A stretch of 64,000 nucleotides of DNA from Bacillota bacterium. GTDB taxonomy: Bacteria > Bacillota_I > Bacilli_A > RF39 > UBA660. A program made the translations under genes and the position numbers. Where the stretch lies: NCBI GenBank assembly GCA_015059245.1, contig SVAU01000002.1, positions 1 to 64,000 on the forward strand, in the 5' to 3' direction. Under the pieces are notes generated by a model that worked only from the letters and a program-made list of their open reading frames with translations, searched no databases and was not told where the DNA came from. Positions 35,746-45,400 of this stretch are shown here, one piece after another. Every line of letters starts with the position of its first letter. Within the stretch, counting starts at the first letter, position 1.

Positions 35746-36096
35746 TTTGCAGTTTTTTTATTAATAAAAATATGGCTGTGGAAAACTATGTTTCACGTGG
35801 AACATTATTAATTATGTTTTGTCAACTTTTATATTCACAATTTTTACAACTATACACAAATTTGATGTTTCACGTGGAACAATTTTATTTGTTGATAATT
35901 TATTGAAATTGATATAGTCTTTTTAGCAACAGAGTGTTTTGGGAAATAATTTCATATAGTTATGCAACTAGATTATTTCCCGCAAAATCCTGTTTTTCTT
36001 GGGAAATAAAATAGTTTTTGTGATTGTTAATTTTATTTCCCGAGGAATAATATGGTCTGAGTTTACATGTTTCACGTGAAACCTTAAAAATATATG

Positions 36097-36125
36097 TTGA
36101 CTTTAATTAATAAAATTGTTACTAT
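36097..36125 (+). promoter_or_regulatory. Promoter of the SRP RNA
   Basis: -35 TTGACT (36097-36102), a 17-nt spacer and -10 TACTAT (36120-36125) place the start about 7 nt before the RNA's first paired bases. Confidence 0.8.
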
Positions 36126-36131
36126 TAGTTC

Positions 36132-36209
36132 GTGCAACAAGTATATTGTAACCTGGTCAGGACCGGAAGGTAGCAGCCACATCAATCCCTATTTGTGTGC
36201 ACTTTTTTT
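36132..36209 (+). ncRNA. ffs: Signal recognition particle RNA, short 4.5S-like form
   Basis: The conserved domain IV core CCTGGTCAGGACCGGAAGGT, with its GGAA tetraloop and following AGCAGCC, is unmistakable. The 5' end GTGCAACAA pairs with the 3' end TTTGTGTGCAC, giving one hairpin of about 71 nt, and seven T follow as terminator. There is no Alu domain, unlike the ~270-nt scRNA of Bacillus. It lies just before tadA-dnaX, the same place as in Bacillus. Confidence 0.95.
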
Positions 36210-36221
36210 ATGGGTGATGTT

Positions 36222-36653
36222 ATGAATATAGATAAAAAAGTACTTGATTTACTGTTAAAAAATGCTGAAAAGGCTTATAAAAAGGGCGAAATACCAGTAA
36301 GTGCAGTTATTTTAGATCAATCTGGTAAGATTATAAGTAGTTCTTTTAATAATAGACAAAACAAATATAATGTATTAGGTCATGCAGAAATAAATGCAAT
36401 TTTAAAAGCTGAAAAGAAGATTAGAGATTGGCGTTTAGATGGTTATTCAATGATTGTTACTTTAGAACCTTGTAATATGTGTTCAATGATTATAAAAGAA
36501 GCTAGATTAGATAAAGTATTTTACTTTTTACCAAAGAAAAATGATAATGATTCTTGGGAAATAAGTATTGAAAAGGAACAATTAAAGGAATATAAAGATT
36601 ATTCTAGTAAATTCAAACAGTTATTAACAGATTTTTTTGACAATAAGAGGTAA
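36222..36653 (+). CDS. tadA: tRNA-specific adenosine deaminase
   Basis: TadA converts A34 to inosine in tRNA-Arg(ACG). The 143-aa deaminase has the zinc and catalytic motifs GHAEINAI (His and the proton-shuttle Glu, near residue 48) and LEPCNMCSMII (two cysteines, near 78). The ATG at 36222, preceded by GGGTG, is chosen; the longer frame would begin inside the SRP RNA terminator. It precedes dnaX as in Bacillus. Confidence 0.93.
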   Translation: MNIDKKVLDLLLKNAEKAYKKGEIPVSAVILDQSGKIISSSFNNRQNKYNVLGHAEINAILKAEKKIRDWRLDGYSMIVTLEPCNMCSMIIKEARLDKVFYFLPKKNDNDSWEISIEKEQLKEYKDYSSKFKQLLTDFFDNKR

Positions 36654-36667
36654 AAACCTCTTTTTTT
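36644..36667 (+). terminator. Terminator of tadA
   Basis: The stem AAGAGGT / ACCTCTT is followed by seven T, overlapping the tadA stop. Confidence 0.88.
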
Positions 36668-36698
36668 ATGTTATAATAATCCACAGGAGGTTTTTGAT

Positions 36699-38429
36699 AT
36701 GAGCTATAAAGTTTTATATAGAAAATATAGACCTAATGACTTTAATAACGTAGTAGGACAAGATTATACAGTGGAGATGCTAAAAAACGCTATAAGTACA
36801 GGGAAACATGCTCATGCTTATATATTTACTGGTCCTCGAGGTACTGGTAAAACAAGTAGTGCGAAGATCTTTGCAAAAGCTTTAAACTGTGAGCATTGTG
36901 TAGATGGAAATCCATGTAATGAGTGTGCATCTTGCTTATCTTTCAAAGATAGTCCAGATATTATAGAAATAGATGCTGCTTCTAATAATGGAGTAGAGGA
37001 AATTAGGGAACTTATCAACAACGTGAAATTAGTTCCTTCTAATTTTAAATATAAAGTATATATTATAGATGAAGTTCACATGCTTACTACAAGTGCATTT
37101 AATGCATTATTGCTTACTTTAGAAGAACCACCATCTCATGTAGTATTTATTTTAGCTACTACAGATATTCAGGATGTTCCAATTACTATACTTTCTAGAT
37201 GTCAAAGATTTGATTTTAAACCAGTAAATAAAACAGCTATTATAGAACGTTTAAAGCATGTATGTAGTGAAGAATCAATAAAGATTACTGATGATGCATT
37301 AGAAGAAATAGCACTTATTTCAGCAGGAGGAATGCGTGATGCATTAGGTATGTTGGATCAATTATCTAATGATGATACTGAAATAACTTTAGAAATGGTT
37401 TCTGATTATTTTGGTAGTGTTTCAGTTAAGAAAATTGATGAGTTATTAACAAGTATAGAAGAAAATAATGTAGAAAAATTACTTGAAATACTTAAAGTAG
37501 TTAAAGAAAGTGGTACAAATTATACTGTATTTATTGAAAAGCTTATTTCTGAATTAAGAAAGACTGCTATAGGTATTAAATCTGGGAAATATAAGCATGA
37601 TATGTATTTCGATGATATATATAGTATGATTTTTGATTTAAATGAGTGTTTATGTAATATAAATATTAATATTGATCCTTATGTACTTATAGAAATTGTT
37701 TTACTTAAATATATTAATTCGGGAAATAATTCTAGAGTAGGTTTGGGAAATAATATTAATACTTCTACTAGCAATTTAGTAAATAATGAAAATACTGTAG
37801 CTAAGACTTCTAAAAATGAAAAAAAAGAGATCAACACTGTGTCTATTAAAAGTGTGGGAAATAATACAAACGCCGATAATAATGGGGTTGAGAGCCATTC
37901 TTCTTCGCTAGACTCGAATGTTAACAAAAAGATAGTTATCCACAAGAAGAAAGCAAAAGCAATAGATTTGAACACAATAATTAATAACTGTTTTGTGGAA
38001 TGTAGTAAAGATATAAAAGTTTCTTTTGCTAAAGAGTGGGGAGATTTTATTAGTTCTTTAATTACTAAAGATAAAAGTTTGATGTCTTTACTTGCTGATA
38101 CATCTATTCTAGCCGCATCGAATACTTATGTTTTAATTCAAAGTAAGATTAATAGTACAAATGAACTTATAAATAATTCTATAGATGATCTTGGGAAATA
38201 TTATGAAGATTATTCGGGAAATAAAGTTAAGTTTGCTGCTTTAACCGATGAATTGTGGCAAAAAGAGATGGAAAATTATAGAAATAATATAAAGAATGGA
38301 ATAAAATATAATTATATAGAAGAAAAAGAGGAAGTTTCAGAAGATTCTAATGTTATAGAAGATACTCCAAAGTTAGATAATATTGAGGATGTAGCTAAGG
38401 ATATATTTGGATCTTTTGAAGTTGAATAA
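36699..38429 (+). CDS. dnaX: DNA polymerase III subunits gamma and tau
   Basis: DnaX is the clamp-loader ATPase. Walker A FTGPRGTGKTSSAKIFAKAL is near residue 45, followed by the four-cysteine zinc module (CEHCVDGNPCNECASC), Walker B YIIDEVHML, and the SRC motif LSRCQRF. Domain III is followed by an Asn/Lys-rich linker of about 80 residues and a tau-like C-terminal domain. No slippery A-run with a clear frameshift context was noted. The linker and tail are dense in GGGAAAT heptamers used in two reading frames. At 576 aa it is close to the Bacillus length. Confidence 0.96.
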   Translation: MSYKVLYRKYRPNDFNNVVGQDYTVEMLKNAISTGKHAHAYIFTGPRGTGKTSSAKIFAKALNCEHCVDGNPCNECASCLSFKDSPDIIEIDAASNNGVEEIRELINNVKLVPSNFKYKVYIIDEVHMLTTSAFNALLLTLEEPPSHVVFILATTDIQDVPITILSRCQRFDFKPVNKTAIIERLKHVCSEESIKITDDALEEIALISAGGMRDALGMLDQLSNDDTEITLEMVSDYFGSVSVKKIDELLTSIEENNVEKLLEILKVVKESGTNYTVFIEKLISELRKTAIGIKSGKYKHDMYFDDIYSMIFDLNECLCNININIDPYVLIEIVLLKYINSGNNSRVGLGNNINTSTSNLVNNENTVAKTSKNEKKEINTVSIKSVGNNTNADNNGVESHSSSLDSNVNKKIVIHKKKAKAIDLNTIINNCFVECSKDIKVSFAKEWGDFISSLITKDKSLMSLLADTSILAASNTYVLIQSKINSTNELINNSIDDLGKYYEDYSGNKVKFAALTDELWQKEMENYRNNIKNGIKYNYIEEKEEVSEDSNVIEDTPKLDNIEDVAKDIFGSFEVE

Positions 38430-38449
38430 AGGAAAGTGGGAAATAAATT

Positions 38450-38743
38450 ATGAATATGCAAGCTTTAATGAGACAAGCTCAACAAATGCAAAAAGATATT
38501 ACAAAGAAGAAAGATGAACTAAATAAGAAGACTTTTGTAGGTACTTCAGAGTTAGTTGAAGTTACTTTTACAGGGGATAAGAAGTTAGTATCTACTAAGA
38601 TTAAAAGCGATATAGATAATGACGATAAGGAAATAATTGAAGATATGTTTGTTATAGCAGTTAATGATGCTATGGCTAAGATTGATAAAGAGACTGAAAG
38701 TATGTTAGGTGCATATGGAAGTCAATTAGGTGGATTATTCTAG
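38450..38743 (+). CDS. ybaB: Nucleoid-associated protein YbaB/EbfC
   Basis: This small DNA-binding protein begins MNMQALMRQAQQMQKDITKK and has the YbaB core VEVTFTGDKKLVSTKI and the end MLGAYGSQLGGLF. At 97 aa it is of family length. It sits between dnaX and recR in the widely conserved dnaX-ybaB-recR order. Its ribosome-binding region contains a GGGAAATA heptamer (38438) rather than a strong GGAGG, with GGAAAG a little upstream. Confidence 0.93.
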   Translation: MNMQALMRQAQQMQKDITKKKDELNKKTFVGTSELVEVTFTGDKKLVSTKIKSDIDNDDKEIIEDMFVIAVNDAMAKIDKETESMLGAYGSQLGGLF

Positions 38744-38744
38744 T

Positions 38745-39344
38745 ATGGCTTATCCAACTGCTTTATCTGATTTAATTAATTATTTTCGTAAGTTACCAGG
38801 GATAGGAGAGAAGAGTGCCGAAAGAATGGCTCTTTCTTTACTAGAATTGACTGGAGAAGATGTGGAGAATTTTGCTGCATCTATGGTAGATAGTAAGAAT
38901 AATTTACATCCTTGTGAAGTATGTGGTCATATTACTGATAAGGATGTATGTGATATTTGTTCTAATGAACATCGTAATAAGTCTGTAATATGCATTTTAG
39001 AGGATTATAAGAGTGTTTTTGCCTTTGAGAAGGCTGGAAACTATAATGGGACTTATCATGTCTTAAATGGGCTAATTTCGCCTATAGATGATATTAATCC
39101 TGAAGATATAAATATTTCTAGTTTAATTGATAGGGTAGATAAGTTAGAAAATCCAGAATTAATTATTGCTTTAAAGTCTACTATAGAGGGAGAAACTACA
39201 ACTCTATATTTAAAGAAAATATTTGAAAATAAGAATGTTGAAATATCTAGATTATCTTATGGTATTCCAATGGGTGCTGAAATAGATTATTTAGATGAAA
39301 TCACATTGGATAGAGCATTAAGTGATAGAAAGAAAATATCATAA
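38745..39344 (+). CDS. recR: Recombination protein RecR
   Basis: RecR acts with RecF and RecO to load RecA. The 199-aa protein begins MAYPTALSDLINYFRKLPG, followed by the helix-hairpin-helix GIGEKSAERMALSLLEL. The zinc finger (CEVCGHITDKDVCDICS) is near residue 55 and the Toprim domain (CILEDYKSVFAFEKAG, then GETTTLYL) follows. The ATG is 1 nt after the ybaB stop, so translation is coupled; the longer frame would start inside ybaB. Confidence 0.95.
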   Translation: MAYPTALSDLINYFRKLPGIGEKSAERMALSLLELTGEDVENFAASMVDSKNNLHPCEVCGHITDKDVCDICSNEHRNKSVICILEDYKSVFAFEKAGNYNGTYHVLNGLISPIDDINPEDINISSLIDRVDKLENPELIIALKSTIEGETTTLYLKKIFENKNVEISRLSYGIPMGAEIDYLDEITLDRALSDRKKIS

Positions 39345-39382
39345 TTTTAGATAAATCTTTATATGATTATGTAGGTGATCAT

Positions 39383-39565
39383 ATGAAGCGTTTATTTAAG
39401 ATAGTAAAAAAGTTGTGTTTAGGAATATTTAGTATTTATAGTATTAATATTCTGTTTAGTTTAGTAAATATTGTAATTCCAATTAATATTTATACTATAA
39501 GTATGAGTTCTTTCTTAGGAATATTTGGAATTATGGGTATTATTACTATGAAATTTATATTATAG
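39383..39565 (+). CDS. bofA: Probable pro-sigma-K processing inhibitor BofA
   Basis: BofA holds the SpoIVFB protease inactive in the mother cell until the forespore signals. This 60-aa protein is mostly two membrane helices. The segment NILFSLVNIVIPINIYTIS, then FLGIFGIMGII, matches the BofA C-terminus (N...IPIN..T....G..G...L). It is shorter than the 87-aa Bacillus protein and has lost the final helix turn. The locus recR-bofA is conserved in Bacillus. AGGTGATC precedes the ATG. The call rests on synteny and the short motif. Confidence 0.75.
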   Translation: MKRLFKIVKKLCLGIFSIYSINILFSLVNIVIPINIYTISMSSFLGIFGIMGIITMKFIL

Positions 39566-39576
39566 TAGGTGGTATT

Positions 39577-40410
39577 TTGGTAGAAGCAAGTGTCTTAAAA
39601 GATATACTTAAGAGATACCGTGAGGGAAAACTAGCTCACGCTTTTTTGCTTGAAACTAATGATACTAATAAGTGTTACAATGATGTATTACAGCTTATAA
39701 AAGAACTAAATTGTCCACAAGAATATAGTGAAGACTGTGATAAAGAATGTAATATATGTAGATTAATAAATACAGATTCTTTACCTAGTTTAATTACTAT
39801 AGTACCTGAAGGTCAAAATATTAAGAAAGATCAAATACTTAGTATGATGGATAATTTTAGTACTAAGCCAGTATTTACTAAATATAATATGTATGTTATA
39901 AGAGATGCAGATAGATTTAATTCTTCTTCTGCAAATACATTACTTAAATTTTTAGAGGAACCAGAAGATAATATATTAGGTTTTTTTATAACTAATAATA
40001 AAGAGAATGTAATATCTACTATAAGAAGTAGATGTCAGGTATTTAGTTGTAATTATGATACTAATATTATGGATTCTTTAGATGAAGAGATATTAACAGA
40101 TGTTAAGTTGTATTTAAATGCTATCTATAAGAATAAAGATGATATTTTGTATAACAAGACACATATGAGTGGCTATTATAAAGAGAGAATACAGTGGGAA
40201 ATATTTTTCAACACTATGTTGTATTACTTAAAAGATTGTTATACTTCTGATAGAATTGATAAAATAGAAATGGTTAGGGAAGTTTCTAAAGAAAATCTAA
40301 TAAAAATGGTTGTAGAGATAGAAACTATTCTTAAATATATTAAAAGCAATGGAAATATAGATTTAATATTAGATAAATTTGTAATTGAAATGAGGGAATA
40401 TTATGGATAA
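39577..40410 (+). CDS. holB: DNA polymerase III subunit delta'
   Basis: Delta' is the stator of the clamp loader. The 277-aa AAA+ protein lacks a working Walker A (HAFLLETNDTNKC), as delta' usually does. It keeps the VIRDADRFNSSSANTLLKFLEEP sensor/SRC-type region and STIRSRCQVFSCN near residue 150. The zinc module is partly preserved (CPQEYSEDCDKECNICRL). The start is TTG at 39577 behind GTAGGTGG, 12 bases after the bofA stop. It lies between bofA and ricT; Bacillus holB also precedes ricT. Confidence 0.92.
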   Translation: MVEASVLKDILKRYREGKLAHAFLLETNDTNKCYNDVLQLIKELNCPQEYSEDCDKECNICRLINTDSLPSLITIVPEGQNIKKDQILSMMDNFSTKPVFTKYNMYVIRDADRFNSSSANTLLKFLEEPEDNILGFFITNNKENVISTIRSRCQVFSCNYDTNIMDSLDEEILTDVKLYLNAIYKNKDDILYNKTHMSGYYKERIQWEIFFNTMLYYLKDCYTSDRIDKIEMVREVSKENLIKMVVEIETILKYIKSNGNIDLILDKFVIEMREYYG

Positions 40411-41206
40411 GATTTATGGAATTACTTTGAAGAGTGAAGGTAAGATATATTATTTTAATGGTCAAGATTTAGAATTAGAAAAGGATTCTTATGCTGTTGT
40501 AGAAACTGAAAAAGGAATTCAAATGGGTAAGATTATGTATCTTGCAGAAAATGATAAGGTTAATATTCCTGTAGAAGACATGAAAAAGGTACTTAGAGCA
40601 GCTACAGAAGAAGATAATGAAGCTTTCTTAAAGAATTTAGCTGATTCTGAGAAGTGCCTTGAAAAAGCAAGAAAAATTGCTAAAGAATTAGATTTAAAGA
40701 TGAATATTTTAGATGCTAGTTATACTTTAGATAGAAAGCAATTATTATTTAATTTTATTGCTGATGAAAGAATAGATTTTAGAGAGTTAGCTAAAAAGTT
40801 AGCTGCTTCTTATAAAACAAGAATAGAATTACGTCAAATAGGTGCTAGAGATAAAGCTAGAACTATTTGTGGAATAGGACAATGTGGAAGACCATTATGT
40901 TGTTCTACATTCTTAAATCATATTGATTCTGTAACTATGAATATGGCTAAGAATCAAGGTATATCATTAAATCCTAATAAAATTAATGGATTATGTGGTA
41001 GATTATTATGTTGTCTTACATATGAAGATGAAGAATATGTAAGATGTGGTAAAGGATTACCTAATGTTGGTCAAACTGTTAAGACTGACTTTGGTAAAGG
41101 TAAAGTAGTTAGTGTAGATATCTTAAATAGAAAATATAAAGTAGATATTGATGGAGTAATAAGGGAGATCGAGTTAGGCTGTGAAGAGTGCGAGCGTAGT
41201 AAATGA
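40403..41206 (+). CDS. ricT: PSP1-domain protein RicT (YaaT)
   Basis: RicT forms the Y-complex with RicA and RicF in Bacillus, an iron-sulfur protein complex that guides RNase Y processing and affects sporulation, competence and biofilm. The 267-aa protein has the PSP1 domain with its cysteine-rich motifs GIGQCGRPLCCSTFL and GLCGRLLCCLTYE, and a C-terminal KOW-like barrel (GQTVKTDFGKGKVVSVDI). It overlaps holB by 8 bases and trmN6 by 26. RicA and RicF are not in the window. Confidence 0.93.
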   Translation: MDKIYGITLKSEGKIYYFNGQDLELEKDSYAVVETEKGIQMGKIMYLAENDKVNIPVEDMKKVLRAATEEDNEAFLKNLADSEKCLEKARKIAKELDLKMNILDASYTLDRKQLLFNFIADERIDFRELAKKLAASYKTRIELRQIGARDKARTICGIGQCGRPLCCSTFLNHIDSVTMNMAKNQGISLNPNKINGLCGRLLCCLTYEDEEYVRCGKGLPNVGQTVKTDFGKGKVVSVDILNRKYKVDIDGVIREIELGCEECERSK

Positions 41207-41909
41207 TTTATATGATTATGATGGATTAAAGATATATCAATATGAAGATAAATTTAAATTCTCATTAGATTCTATATTATTAGCAGAATTCGTTGAATTA
41301 AAGGCAAATACTAGAGTAATAGTAGACTTTTGTACTGGAAATGCTCCAGTACCTTTAATTCTTACAACGAAAACAAATGCTAGATTATATGGTTTTGAAA
41401 TACAACCTAATATAGCTAAATTAGCTAAGTTAAGTGTAAGAGAAAATAATTTAGATTCACAAGTTAACATAATAAATGCTAATTTAACAGAAGCATTAGA
41501 ATATATACTTCCTGAGAGTGTAGATGCTGTTACTTGTAATCCACCATATTTTAAATATGATAAAAATAAATCATTAATAAATGAAGATGAAGAAAAAGCT
41601 ATTGCTAGACATGAAATAACTATGAACTTAGAAGAATTAATGACGGCTGCTAAGTATATACTTAAGAATAAAGCTCCATTATATTTAGTTCATAGATGTG
41701 ATAGATTAGAAGAAATATTAGACTGTCTAGCTAAATACAATTTTAAAGTAAAGAAGTTACAGTTCATTTACGCAGGATATAAAAAAGAAGCAATTATGGT
41801 ACTTATTAAAGCTACTAAGAATGGTAAGATGGGTAGCTTAAAAGTAATGCCTCCTGTAGATGTACTAGAACATAAGAGTTATAAAGGAATATTCGAAAAG
41901 GGTGAGTAA
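41181..41909 (+). CDS. trmN6: tRNA1(Val) (adenine37-N6)-methyltransferase family protein (YabB)
   Basis: This SAM-dependent methyltransferase of about 242 aa begins near YDYDGLKIYQYEDKFKFSLDS, the leader typical of YabB/TrmN6. Motif I is IVDFCTGNAPVPLILTTK near residue 48 and the catalytic NPPYF near 115 (VTCNPPYFKYDKN). The GTG start overlaps the ricT end by 26 bases; the exact start is uncertain. In Bacillus yabB also follows ricT (with yabA between), supporting the call. The neighbouring rsmI and yazA of Bacillus are missing here. Confidence 0.88.
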   Translation: MKSASVVNDLYDYDGLKIYQYEDKFKFSLDSILLAEFVELKANTRVIVDFCTGNAPVPLILTTKTNARLYGFEIQPNIAKLAKLSVRENNLDSQVNIINANLTEALEYILPESVDAVTCNPPYFKYDKNKSLINEDEEKAIARHEITMNLEELMTAAKYILKNKAPLYLVHRCDRLEEILDCLAKYNFKVKKLQFIYAGYKKEAIMVLIKATKNGKMGSLKVMPPVDVLEHKSYKGIFEKGE

Positions 41910-41910
41910 T

Positions 41911-42465
41911 ATGAAGTTAATTATTGGACTTGGTAATCCTGGTAAAGACTATCAAAATACTAGACACAATGTTGGTTTTCTTGTATTAGATGCCTATTTA
42001 AATACTAGTGATTGGAAAGAAAAGTTTAATGCTTTATATCATGAAGAAAGAATTAATGGGGAAAAGGTTATATTTGTTAAACCTTTGACATTTATGAATC
42101 TTTCTGGTGATGCAGTTGTAAAATATGTTAACTATTATGATGTAAATATTGAAGATATACTTGTCGTACATGACGACTTAGATTTACCTTTTTCGACATA
42201 TAAACTAAAAAAGAATAGTAGTGCTGGTGGACATAATGGTATTAAGTCAATAATTAATAGATTAGGTTCACAAGAATTTTTAAGATTAAAAGTTGGAGTA
42301 TCTCATGATAGATCAATTGATACTAAAGATTATGTATTGGGTAATTTTTCTAAGACAGAGAAAGATAAGTTTACTGAAATGCAAAAGACTTTTAATGAAA
42401 TTATAGAGTCTTTTGTAAAAGTTGGTATAGATAGAACAATGAATATCTATAATACTAAAAAGTAG
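41911..42465 (+). CDS. pth: Peptidyl-tRNA hydrolase
   Basis: Pth recycles peptidyl-tRNAs that drop off ribosomes. The 184-aa protein begins MKLIIGLGNPGKDYQNTRHNVGF, which includes catalytic Asn10 and His20, followed by TFMNLSGDAV and the VVHDDLDLPFSTYKLKKNSSAGGHNGIKSI segment with the conserved Asp. The ATG at 41911 follows the trmN6 stop by 1 base. It is next to mfd, as in Bacillus (spoVC-fin-mfd), although fin is missing. Confidence 0.96.
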   Translation: MKLIIGLGNPGKDYQNTRHNVGFLVLDAYLNTSDWKEKFNALYHEERINGEKVIFVKPLTFMNLSGDAVVKYVNYYDVNIEDILVVHDDLDLPFSTYKLKKNSSAGGHNGIKSIINRLGSQEFLRLKVGVSHDRSIDTKDYVLGNFSKTEKDKFTEMQKTFNEIIESFVKVGIDRTMNIYNTKK

Positions 42466-42472
42466 GGATTAT

Positions 42473-45400
42473 ATGGATTTCTTATCTAAATATTTTAAAT
42501 ATGAAAATGGTTTAACTGTTACTGGTTTAACAAAAGAGTTAAACATTTTTTACGTGCTTGAAATGTTTAAGAGAGAAAATAGAAGTATATTAATATTAGC
42601 TAATACTTTATATGAAGCTAATATGTATTATGATTCTTTAAAGACATATACTGATGATGTATGTTTATTTCCCATGGATGATTTCTTAACTAGTGTTGCT
42701 GTTGCAATATCTCCTGATTTAAAGATAAAAAGGTTAGAAACGTTAGATACTATTAGAAGTGGTAAAAAGTCTATTGTAGTGACTAATTTAATGGGTTATT
42801 TAAGGTATTTACCTAATAAGAATGATTCTAGTAATTTAGAGTTTAATTTAAGTTTGGGAAATAATATTAAAAGAGATGAAATACTAGATATACTTGGGAA
42901 ATATGGTTATGTAAGAGAAAGTATAGTTACTACTACAGGTGAATTTGCTGTACGTGGTTATATTATAGATTTATTTATTATCGATGAAGAACATCCTATT
43001 AGAATAGAATTCTTTGGTGATGAAGTGGATTCTATTAGATACTTTGATGAATCAACACAGTTATCTATTAAAGAGATAGATAGTATTAAGATAAAACCAT
43101 ATACTGAAGTAGAAAGTACTGAAAATAGTAGTTTAGTTGATTATATGAATGATCCTTTAGTTATGATGATTAATAGAGATCAAATAGAATTAGCCTATGA
43201 AAAGTTATTAAATGATATTACTGAATATAATGCAAATGAAGGTATTTCTAAGAAGCATATGTATGAGATGGAAGATATATCTTATAACTATGTTATGTAT
43301 TTAAATAGTATAGGTGATACTGATTTTGGGAAATATTTAGCATTTAAGAGTCAAGAGATAGAAAATTTTAATAGTGATTTTGAATTACTTGGGCAATATT
43401 GTGAAAAGCAATTAATTGCTGGTAAGACGGTTGTATTATGCTTAAGTAGAGAAAATCAGTTAAAGAGTTTGGTTCCTTTTTTACCTAGTTATAGAGTTGT
43501 GAAAAAAGGAGAGTTTATTCACAGGGAAATAAATATTTTATATAAAAAGATTAATAGTGGATTTGTATTTGAAGATTATGTAGTAATTGCTGAATCTGAT
43601 ATTGAAAAGATAAAGAATGCAGTTATTAATTATAAGAATTCATACCATGTAGGTAAGAAGATTAAAGACTTTGGTCAACTTGCGGTAGGAGACTATGTAG
43701 TACATAGTGCTCATGGTATTGGTATTTATAATGGGGTTATTACTTTAACTAAGAATGGTTTAAAGAAAGATTATATACAGATTAATTATTCAGGAAATGA
43801 TAAGATTTATATTCCAGTAGAAAAGATTAGTACTATATTTAAATATGCTGGTAAAGAAGGTTCAATGCCTAAATTAGATAAGTTAAATAGTACTAGTTGG
43901 GTTAAGAAGAAGAGAGAATTACGAAGTAAGATTAAAGATATTAGTGGAGAGCTAATTAAGTTATATGCTGCTCGTAGTAGTGTTAAAGGAACTCCTTTTA
44001 GGGCCTATGCAGAAGAGGCAGTATTTGGTGGTGAATTTATATATCAAGAAACTATAGATCAATTAAAAGCTATAGAAGATATTGATAGAGACTTATCTAG
44101 TGAAGTACCTATGGATAGATTATTATGTGGAGATGTAGGATTTGGTAAGACTGAAGTAGCTTTTAGAGCTATGTTTAAAACAATAGTTAATAATAAGCAA
44201 GTATTTTATTTATGTCCGACTACAATACTATCTAAACAACAATATGAGAATGCTGTAGAGAGATTTAAGAACTATCCGATAGAAATAGCTTTACTTAATA
44301 GATTTACTTCTGCTAAGGAAACTAAACGTATTTTAGAAGGATTAGAGAAGGGGACTATTGATTTAGTATTTGGTACACATAGATTATTATCTCCGGATAT
44401 TAAGTTTGCTAAGTTAGGTCTTTTAATAGTAGATGAAGAACAACGATTTGGTGTTACTCATAAAGAAAAGATAAAAGAATATAAAAATGATGTTAATGTA
44501 CTTACATTAAGTGCTACACCTATACCTAGAACATTAAAAATGGCACTTAGTGGATTAAGAGATTTATCTATTATAGATACACCTCCAACTAATAGGTATC
44601 CAGTACAGACGTATGTTATTCAAGATAATGATTTAATAGTTAAAGATGCTATATATAAAGAATTATCTAGAAATGGTCAGATATTTGTTTTATATAATAA
44701 AGTAGCTTCTATAGAGAGTAAGATGGAACAATTACATAGATTAGTTCCTGAAGCTAGAATATGTATTGCTCATGGTCAAATGAGTAAGAAAGAACTAGAA
44801 GATGTAATGGAAGCATTTATTAATCATGAATTTGATATATTATTATGTACTACAATAATAGAGACTGGTATTGATATTAGTAATGCTAATACATTGATTA
44901 TATATGATGCTGATAATTTTGGATTATCTCAGTTATACCAATTAAGAGGTAGAGTAGGTAGAAGTAATAGGATCGCTTATGCTTACCTTATGTATGATAA
45001 GACTAAGATGTTAAATGATATAGCAGTTAAGAGACTACAAGCAATAAAGGAATTTACTGAATTAGGTAGTGGTTATAGAATAGCTATGAGAGATTTATCA
45101 ATACGTGGTGCAGGTGATTTACTAGGTTCAGAACAAGCCGGATTTGTAGATACTGTAGGTATTGAATTATACATGCAAATGATTGAAGAAGAAATGCGTC
45201 GTATGAAGGGTGAAGTAGTAGAAGAAGATGAAGAAGAAACTACTTCAAATAGATCACTTGTAGAAGTAGAAACACATATTAGTGATGATTATGTATCTGA
45301 TGAAGATATTAAGATTGAAATACATAAGAAGATTAATGAAATTGATGGATATAAGAAACTATTAGAAATAAAACATGAATTAGAAGATAGATTTGGTAAG

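Larger units (their letters stand above)
35583..36083. promoter_or_regulatory. parS: Centromere-like cluster of four parS sites
   Basis: Four 16-bp sites match the Firmicutes parS consensus TGTTTCACGTGAAACA: 35583-35598 (first base differs), 35789-35804 and 35866-35881 (both with GTGGAACA), and 36068-36083 (last base differs). The spacings are about 206, 77 and 202 bases. ParB family proteins bind such sites to load condensin and segregate origins. This 560-base gap between gyrA and the SRP RNA holds no gene I can support; it also contains five GGGAAAT half-sites, a long inverted repeat and a terminator. Confidence 0.85.
35614..38445. repeat. GGGAAAT half-site cluster C (gyrA-SRP gap, tadA, dnaX, ybaB leader)
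   Basis: Thirteen copies. ATTTCCC begins at 35614, 35975 and 36035; GGGAAAT begins at 35941, 36001, 36556, 37584, 37721, 37745, 37856, 38193, 38216 and 38438. Six are inside dnaX, in two different reading frames. An isolated further copy is at 40196 in holB. Confidence 0.65.

Noticed and set aside
35724..35906. 60-aa ORF between gyrA and the SRP RNA
   Set aside because: It starts in the terminator loop, spans two parS sites and has no ribosome-binding site.
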